The position numbers and the translations under genes were made by a program. The notes under the pieces are model-generated. The model made no database searches. It was given only the letters and a program-made list of their open reading frames with translations, and was not told the origin of the DNA. Of a stretch of 64,000 bases of DNA, positions 62,501-64,000 are shown one piece after another. The stretch's first letter is position 1. Each line of letters opens with the position of its first letter. The stretch is from JADKAV01 sp037046735. Lineage in GTDB: Bacteria > Actinomycetota > Actinomycetes > S36-B12 > UBA10799. Location: the NCBI GenBank assembly GCA_037046735.1, contig JBAOHC010000027.1, positions 1,053,382 to 1,117,381 of the forward strand, read 5' to 3'.

Positions 62501-63101
62501 GTGAACGTGGAGTGGTTGGCGTACGCCGGGTCGGTGCTGATGACGTCGATGTCGCTGCCGCAGATCGCACGCATCATCCGCGACCGCAGCGCCGACGGTG
62601 TGAGTCTGCTGACGTGGGTCATCTTCGCCCTGTCCGGAGCGAGTTGGTTCGCCTACGGACTGCTGCTGGCAGCTCCGGGCATCATCGTGGGCAACGTCCC
62701 CTTCATCCTCACCACGGCGCCGGTGGTGATGTTGCTCCTGCGGCGCCAACGCAACTGGTCGTGGCCGCTGGCGGCGGTCGTGCCCGTGCTCGGGGTGGCT
62801 GTCGCCGTGCTGGTTCTGCTGCAGTTGCCCGCCGGAGTCTCGGGTGGGATCGGAGTGGCGTGCGGGCTGCTGACGACCGTTCCACAATTGCTGGAGTCCT
62901 TGCGCCGGCGCCGGGCAGACCTGCCGTCGGAGGTCGCCCTGGGCACGCTGATCCTGCTGCTGGCCGGACAGTGCCTATGGCTGTCGTATCGGGATCTTCC
63001 GTCCGGACGTGCCGATCCTGTTGACCAACGTGGTGGCCGTCAGTGTGACCGTGTGCCTGGTCATGGTCGAGGGGGGGCGGCGGCGCGCAGCTACTCCGTA
63101 G
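62501..63101 (+). CDS. PQ-loop/SWEET-like transporter (apparent frameshift)
   Basis: A membrane protein with repeated PQ-loop units: MSLPQIARIIRDRSADGVSL (about residues 17-36) and LLTTVPQLLESLRRRRADLP (about residues 125-145), each followed by a hydrophobic helix pair. The frame breaks near 62990 (an extra C), and the last helix GIFRPDVPILLTNVVAVSVT continues in another frame to a stop at 63101. The corrected length is 199 residues. The start is GTG at 62501, with a second GTG at 62492 as an alternative. It is divergent from the thiamine operon, so a vitamin- or sugar-export role is possible. It overlaps the next gene's 3' end by 11 bp. Confidence 0.78.
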
Positions 63102-64000
63102 CGATCGCCCCGAGGATGTCCAGTTTCGCCGCCCGTCGGGCAGGCAGGGCAGCCGCTAGCACACCGAGGACCACCGCCAGCACCAAGATGATGACCACCG
63201 TTGCCATCGGGATGACGAGAACTTCGATGCCATCGCCGGAGAGCGCCTGGCGCAGGCTGATGCCAGCCAGCAGACCCACGAGCACCCCGGCCAGTGCACC
63301 CGCGAAGGCGACGAGCACGGCCTCCCACCGGATCATCCGGCGCACCTGCCGGCGCGACGCTCCCACTGCACGCAACAGACCGATCTCGCGGGTGCGCTCC
63401 AGCACGCTGAGCGCCATGGTGTTCACGACACCGAGGGCGGCGATGATGATCGACAACCCGAGCATCCCGTAGATCAGATACAACAACTGGTTGATCTGCC
63501 GGCTGTTCTGCTCCTTGATCTCGGTCTGATCGAGGACCTGCAGCAGGGGGTTCTCGGCTGTCACCGCTTCCACCGCGCGCAGGGCTGCGGTCGTGTCGAC
63601 GTCCGGTGCCAGCGCCACGTACAGCAACGTGTCCTGGCCGGCGCCACCGACGGCGCGATAGTCCTCTTTGGGGATGATCAGACCGCTGAGCAGACCCGCT
63701 TCGGTCGGCTCGAAGATGCCCCCCACGGTGAAGCCCCGCTCCTGACCCGAGGGAAACAGGACAGTGACGCGATCGCCCACTTGCGCGTCGTTGGCGGCGG
63801 CCCACTCGGCATCGGCCACGGCGGTTCCCTGGACGAGTTCGCCCACCGTGCCGGATGTCACCTCGACGTCGAAAACGCTGGTGATCGGCCCGCCCCCCAT
63901 CGCGGTGATGAACTGGTCTTCGCCATCGACGCGTGCCGGCCCCTGGCTCTGGCTGATCACGTATTCGACCTCGGGCACATCCCGCAGTTGCGTGGCGATG
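63091..64000 (-). CDS. FtsX/MacB-type ABC permease (5' end outside window)
   Basis: The C-terminal 302 residues of an ABC permease of the FtsX family; the frame is open to the window edge and the start is upstream. An extracytoplasmic MacB_PCD-like domain (VFDVEVTSGTVGELVQGTAV ... GRIFEPTEAGLL-like GGIFEPTEAGLL) is followed by three C-terminal helices with NTMALSVLERTREIGLLRAV (the FtsX signature) and ALPARRAAKLDILGAIATE at the end. Such permeases export peptides, lipids or drugs with a LolD-type ATPase, which should lie just upstream outside this window. Confidence 0.88.
   Translation of the reverse strand, partial: IATQLRDVPEVEYVISQSQGPARVDGEDQFITAMGGGPITSVFDVEVTSGTVGELVQGTAVADAEWAAANDAQVGDRVTVLFPSGQERGFTVGGIFEPTEAGLLSGLIIPKEDYRAVGGAGQDTLLYVALAPDVDTTAALRAVEAVTAENPLLQVLDQTEIKEQNSRQINQLLYLIYGMLGLSIIIAALGVVNTMALSVLERTREIGLLRAVGASRRQVRRMIRWEAVLVAFAGALAGVLVGLLAGISLRQALSGDGIEVLVIPMATVVIILVLAVVLGVLAAALPARRAAKLDILGAIATE

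Overview
The window is a high-GC stretch of an Actinomycetota chromosome. Evidence: GC-rich codon use with frequent GTG starts, menaquinone rather than ubiquinone biosynthesis, System II cytochrome c maturation (resA/ccdA/resB/ccsB), DUF222/HNH (13E12-type) genes, and DUF2510, DUF4229 and PspC proteins. The relative order polyprenyl synthase - ubiE - menD - menC - menE - menA - ccsB/resB/ccdA/resA - phosphatase - hemL matches, as I recall it, the mycobacterial Rv0524-Rv0562 neighbourhood. The genus cannot be read from the sequence alone.

Layout. 1-4.3 kb: a truncated FAD-linked oxidase, an acyl-CoA dehydrogenase, a DUF222/HNH gene (copy 1) and a polyprenyl diphosphate synthase. 4.3-19.6 kb: a complete, tightly overlapping nuoA-N operon on the minus strand (proton-pumping NADH:menaquinone oxidoreductase). 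19.8-33.9 kb: menaquinone genes (ubiE, menF, menD, menC, menE, menA) interleaved with a lipoprotein, a secreted serine hydrolase and a four-gene sugar ABC importer. 34-37.4 kb: a PspC-type sensor kinase/response regulator facing a PspC/LiaF-like membrane protein. 37.5-38.7 kb: DUF222/HNH copy 2, about 95% identical to copy 1 and inverted relative to it. 38.7-44.4 kb: ccsB-resB-ccdA-resA, a histidine phosphatase and hemL. 44.6-47.9 kb: an unusual operon of a C69/secernin-type hydrolase, a class III aminotransferase and a DUF6206-like protein. 48-51.3 kb: fadB/fadA beta-oxidation pair. 51.4-58.9 kb: lipoprotein, DUF2510 protein, a PLP decarboxylase/FGGY kinase pair and small membrane or hypothetical genes. 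58.9-62.5 kb: a thiamine ABC importer (thiB-thiP-thiQ) behind a clear TPP riboswitch. 62.5-64 kb: a PQ-loop protein and a truncated FtsX/MacB-type permease.

How it fits together: the polyprenyl synthase and men genes supply menaquinone, which the Nuo complex reduces; hemL and the res/ccs genes supply heme and cytochrome c for the rest of the chain; fadA/fadB and the acyl-CoA dehydrogenase feed NADH and reduced flavins; the sugar and thiamine importers feed central metabolism.

The most important caution is that ten otherwise normal genes (nuoN, nuoJ, resB, the C69 hydrolase, the DUF6206 gene, fadB, the rhomboid-like gene, thiQ, thiB and the PQ-loop gene) are each interrupted by one apparent single-base indel. 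A single-base correction restores full-length family-typical proteins in every case. This looks far more like uncorrected sequencing indels than biological decay. I saw no rRNA, tRNA, CRISPR array, prophage or classical insertion sequence. I found no convincing new multi-gene system; the best candidates for something undescribed are the C69-aminotransferase-DUF6206 operon, the paired DUF222 repeats and the intergenic repeat elements.
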